From Terriglobales bacterium (GTDB taxonomy: Bacteria > Acidobacteriota > Terriglobia > Terriglobales > Acidobacteriaceae), in assembly GCA_035651995.1 (NCBI GenBank), contig DASRER010000033.1, positions 1 through 55,400 of the forward strand: a stretch of DNA of 55,400 nucleotides. Direction: 5' to 3'. A program made the position numbers and the translations under genes. This document shows, piece by piece, positions 53,287 through 55,400 of the stretch. The notes under the pieces are model-generated. The model was not told the origin of the DNA, searched no databases, and was given only the letters and a program-made list of their open reading frames with translations. Within the stretch, counting starts at the first letter, position 1. Each line of letters begins with the position of its first letter.

Positions 53287-55400
53287 CTAATTCGCCGCCT
53301 TGGACGACGCCAGGTAGATCGCATTCAGCAGGAACTTGAACGTGCCGTATGGCTGACCGCGAAACTGCGGCCTGAACCCGAACAACACCGCCTGCCCGCG
53401 ACCATACTTCACTTCGACCAGCGCTGCCTTGCCGGCGATCTCCTTCTTTCCGGAAAGCCAGCCACTGGCGAGCACGTTGCTCTCGGCGAAGCGCGCGACC
53501 GCATGCGCCTCTTTGTCCGGGGCGTCGAACGCCTCGCCGCCCGTCGAAAAGGCGATCACTTCCTTGGGCATCCCGAACGCCAGCGGCTGCGTGTTGTCGA
53601 CGCTCAGCCGCAGCAGCGAGCCCGGGCAATAGAAATCCGGCCGGGCGCCGGCCGCCTGCGCGTCGCCTTCGGGCGATGCACTCCCGGCCGGCCGCAGTGC
53701 ATTGCGGATCGAAATCTGAAAGAACTGCACCGGCACCTCGGTTGCCTGATCGAGCGCGATCAGAGTGCCGCCCGCCCGCACGAACTGCTCAATCTGTTCC
53801 ACACCTTTCAATCCGATACCGCCCGTATACTGGGGACGCTGTCTTCCGTTCTCCCGCCCCGCGCGCGTGTCCGACGTCCCGCCGTGCATAATCGATGCCG
53901 CCGTTTGTTGCGCCAGGATGATGCTGTCGAAACGCGTGCGCAGGTCCGAACCGTCGAAATCCTTGTTGCGCAGTTCCGTGTACTTGATCTTGTAATGATC
54001 GAGCAGCCACTCGGTCCAGCCGGTATCAGCGTTGGCGAGCCACGGTACATAAAGTGCCACCCGCGGGATATGCAACTCGTACGCGGATTTGTCGCCGCCC
54101 GTCACGATTGCGCCGTCGGCTGTCCAGCCCATCCGCTCGCCTTTTTCCAGCCTCGTCGCGGTCTCCAGAAACGAAGCGTTCTCGCGATGGTCGAGAGCGT
54201 GTGCCGGCGCCTCTGGAATGCGAGCGAGCGGTTCCAGATCCGCCTCGAACCGATCTACGATGCGATCGAGCACCACCCCCATCTGCATGCTCAGCGTCCA
54301 TCCCGCGATATCGTACGGACGCTTGGTAGGCCCGCCCGTGCCCGTACGCAGTTCGGGATACTTCTGCGGCTCTACCAGATCCATCAGGTATGGCCGGAAT
54401 GGCTGGCCGGCCCGCAGCACGAACGTGCCCTCCGGATACGACTTGCCGCCCGCCTGAAACGCCGCCCGCGCGCGCTCGACGGCAACGCCTGATGCCGCCA
54501 GCCGTTCCAGAAATTCCAGCGCGGTTGGTTGATCCCACTGCTTGGGTGAAACGACATAAGCGTACGGATTGCCTCGATTCCCCTCATCGATCTCGGCGCG
54601 CGCCATCTGCCACGCCTTAAGCAGGAAATCAGACCGGCGCATTGCGGCGTGCGTCAGGATGGCGTAATCCGCGGTGAGCATGTAATCGATCGCGTTGCGC
54701 ACGCTCCACCGGCCGCCGCGCCACGGCATCTCGTAGAAGATGGTGGGTTCGTGCGTGGGATATCCGTTAGGAAACGAGTGCGGCAGCGAACTCTCCCGAT
54801 AAGTCCGCGGCGAAGCGAAGCTCGTGCCCGCCACTTCCGTGAGAATCCCGTGCATATTGTGGAAAGCCGGCACGGATCGCAGGCCGCCGTTCCACCAGCC
54901 GTCGTAGCCCCAATAAGAAAGGATGCCCGGCTTGTTTTCGCGCGCGAACCGCTCCTTCATCGTCATACCGATGACGTTGATCCCCTCCATCACCGCCGCC
55001 GGGATGTTCGGATTCAGCGGCTCGGCATACGGCGGTATGAAAATGCGCGCGGGGAACGGCGGCGACTGGTGCTGGTTGTACAGAATCTGCGGAAACCATT
55101 CCTGAAACAGCAGTCGCGTGACGTTCCGCGTCTCCTGCAGATTCAGCATGAACCAGTCGCGATTGTTGTCGTGCCCCGCGTATTTCTGATACAGCCAAGG
55201 CAGGGGAGCCTGCTCGTATGCCGTGCCCACATTCCCCGTGTACCAGTGCGCGATCCAGTCGAGCCCGTCCGGATTAATCACGGGGATTTGCAGCAGGATC
55301 ACGTTCTGACGGATCGCCCGCGTTTCGGCATCCTCGCCCGTCACCATTCGCCACGCAAGTTCAGGCGCATGCTGCGCGGGCGCCACTTCACTGGCGTGCA
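53287..55400 (-). CDS. M14 family zinc carboxypeptidase, 5' end outside the window
   Basis: The open frame continues past the window end. The first visible codons encode HASE, the HxxE zinc-ligand motif of M14 peptidases, so the start of the gene lies beyond 55400. INPDGLDW, NNRDWFMLN (substrate-binding Asn/Arg) and NQHQS (third zinc ligand) follow. The C-terminal half contains a glutamine-amidotransferase-like (ThuA-type) domain with LYVPWLANADTGWTEWLL and FVRAGGTLIALDQ. It is likely secreted, but the signal peptide is not in view. At least 704 residues are present. Confidence 0.88.
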   Translation of the reverse strand, partial: HASEVAPAQHAPELAWRMVTGEDAETRAIRQNVILLQIPVINPDGLDWIAHWYTGNVGTAYEQAPLPWLYQKYAGHDNNRDWFMLNLQETRNVTRLLFQEWFPQILYNQHQSPPFPARIFIPPYAEPLNPNIPAAVMEGINVIGMTMKERFARENKPGILSYWGYDGWWNGGLRSVPAFHNMHGILTEVAGTSFASPRTYRESSLPHSFPNGYPTHEPTIFYEMPWRGGRWSVRNAIDYMLTADYAILTHAAMRRSDFLLKAWQMARAEIDEGNRGNPYAYVVSPKQWDQPTALEFLERLAASGVAVERARAAFQAGGKSYPEGTFVLRAGQPFRPYLMDLVEPQKYPELRTGTGGPTKRPYDIAGWTLSMQMGVVLDRIVDRFEADLEPLARIPEAPAHALDHRENASFLETATRLEKGERMGWTADGAIVTGGDKSAYELHIPRVALYVPWLANADTGWTEWLLDHYKIKYTELRNKDFDGSDLRTRFDSIILAQQTAASIMHGGTSDTRAGRENGRQRPQYTGGIGLKGVEQIEQFVRAGGTLIALDQATEVPVQFFQISIRNALRPAGSASPEGDAQAAGARPDFYCPGSLLRLSVDNTQPLAFGMPKEVIAFSTGGEAFDAPDKEAHAVARFAESNVLASGWLSGKKEIAGKAALVEVKYGRGQAVLFGFRPQFRGQPYGTFKFLLNAIYLASSKAAN

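Noticed and set aside
55350-55386. GTG at 55386 as the start of the M14 peptidase
   Set aside because: The frame continues upstream with HASE, a zinc-ligand motif that must be internal, so the gene is cut by the window end.

Overview
The window looks like a chromosomal segment of an Acidobacteriota bacterium (GC-rich, probably Terriglobia-like). The evidence is a large MacB/FtsX-type permease of the acidobacterial duplicated orphan permease (ADOP) kind, menaquinone made by the futalosine route (mqnA, mqnC), a diaminopimelate-type MurE (DNPR motif), several secreted proteins of styles I associate with this phylum, and many short dispersed repeats between genes. No rRNA, tRNA, CRISPR array or transposase was found.

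Positions 1-24360 hold a division and cell-wall (dcw) cluster on the minus strand. In transcription order it is mraZ, rsmH, a 51-aa ORF, ftsL, ftsI, murE, murF, mraY, murD, ftsW, murG, murC, a TPR lipoprotein-like or secreted protein, a secreted unknown, ftsQ and ftsA; ftsZ would lie beyond position 1. murB and ddl are not in the expected place between murC and ftsQ. Two plus-strand genes interrupt the cluster: an M16 metallopeptidase between mraY and murD, and an MFS transporter between ftsI and murE. The mraZ promoter is readable: TTGACA, 16 bp, TAGGAT, followed at once by three GTGGT boxes at 10-bp spacing that match the known MraZ operator. A 140-bp tandem duplication covers the ftsI start region.

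Positions 24700-30180 are a lower-GC, repeat-rich accessory stretch. It holds an 874-aa secreted protein with a C-terminal HEGVH motif, coupled by ATGA to a 249-aa secreted protein. Facing it is a mirror pair: a 240-aa protein similar in layout to the 249-aa one, coupled to a secreted protein cut short inside a triple 14-bp repeat. A frameshifted small Cys-containing gene and an apparent promoter placed directly in front of a terminator follow.

Positions 30177-34580 (minus) hold a pseudo-receiver coupled to a true receiver, a DUF58 protein, a small PGPGW-like membrane protein, a DedA protein and an alpha/beta hydrolase. Positions 35019-41171 (plus) hold a PDZ-containing NtrB-like histidine kinase, its NtrC-like regulator, and MlaE/MlaF-type lipid ABC transporter subunits. 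Positions 41249-45569 (minus) hold an unknown gene, topA and dprA. Positions 45652-49835 (plus) hold mqnA, a Cys-rich secreted unknown, a second DedA-like protein, mqnC and a small membrane protein. Positions 49904-55400 (minus) hold the ADOP permease, a HAD phosphatase and an M14 carboxypeptidase that runs off the window end.

At least nine families of short low-complexity or palindromic repeats sit at gene borders. In places they supply stop codons, C-terminal residues or a start codon, and at convergent gene ends they form hairpins that could serve as terminators.
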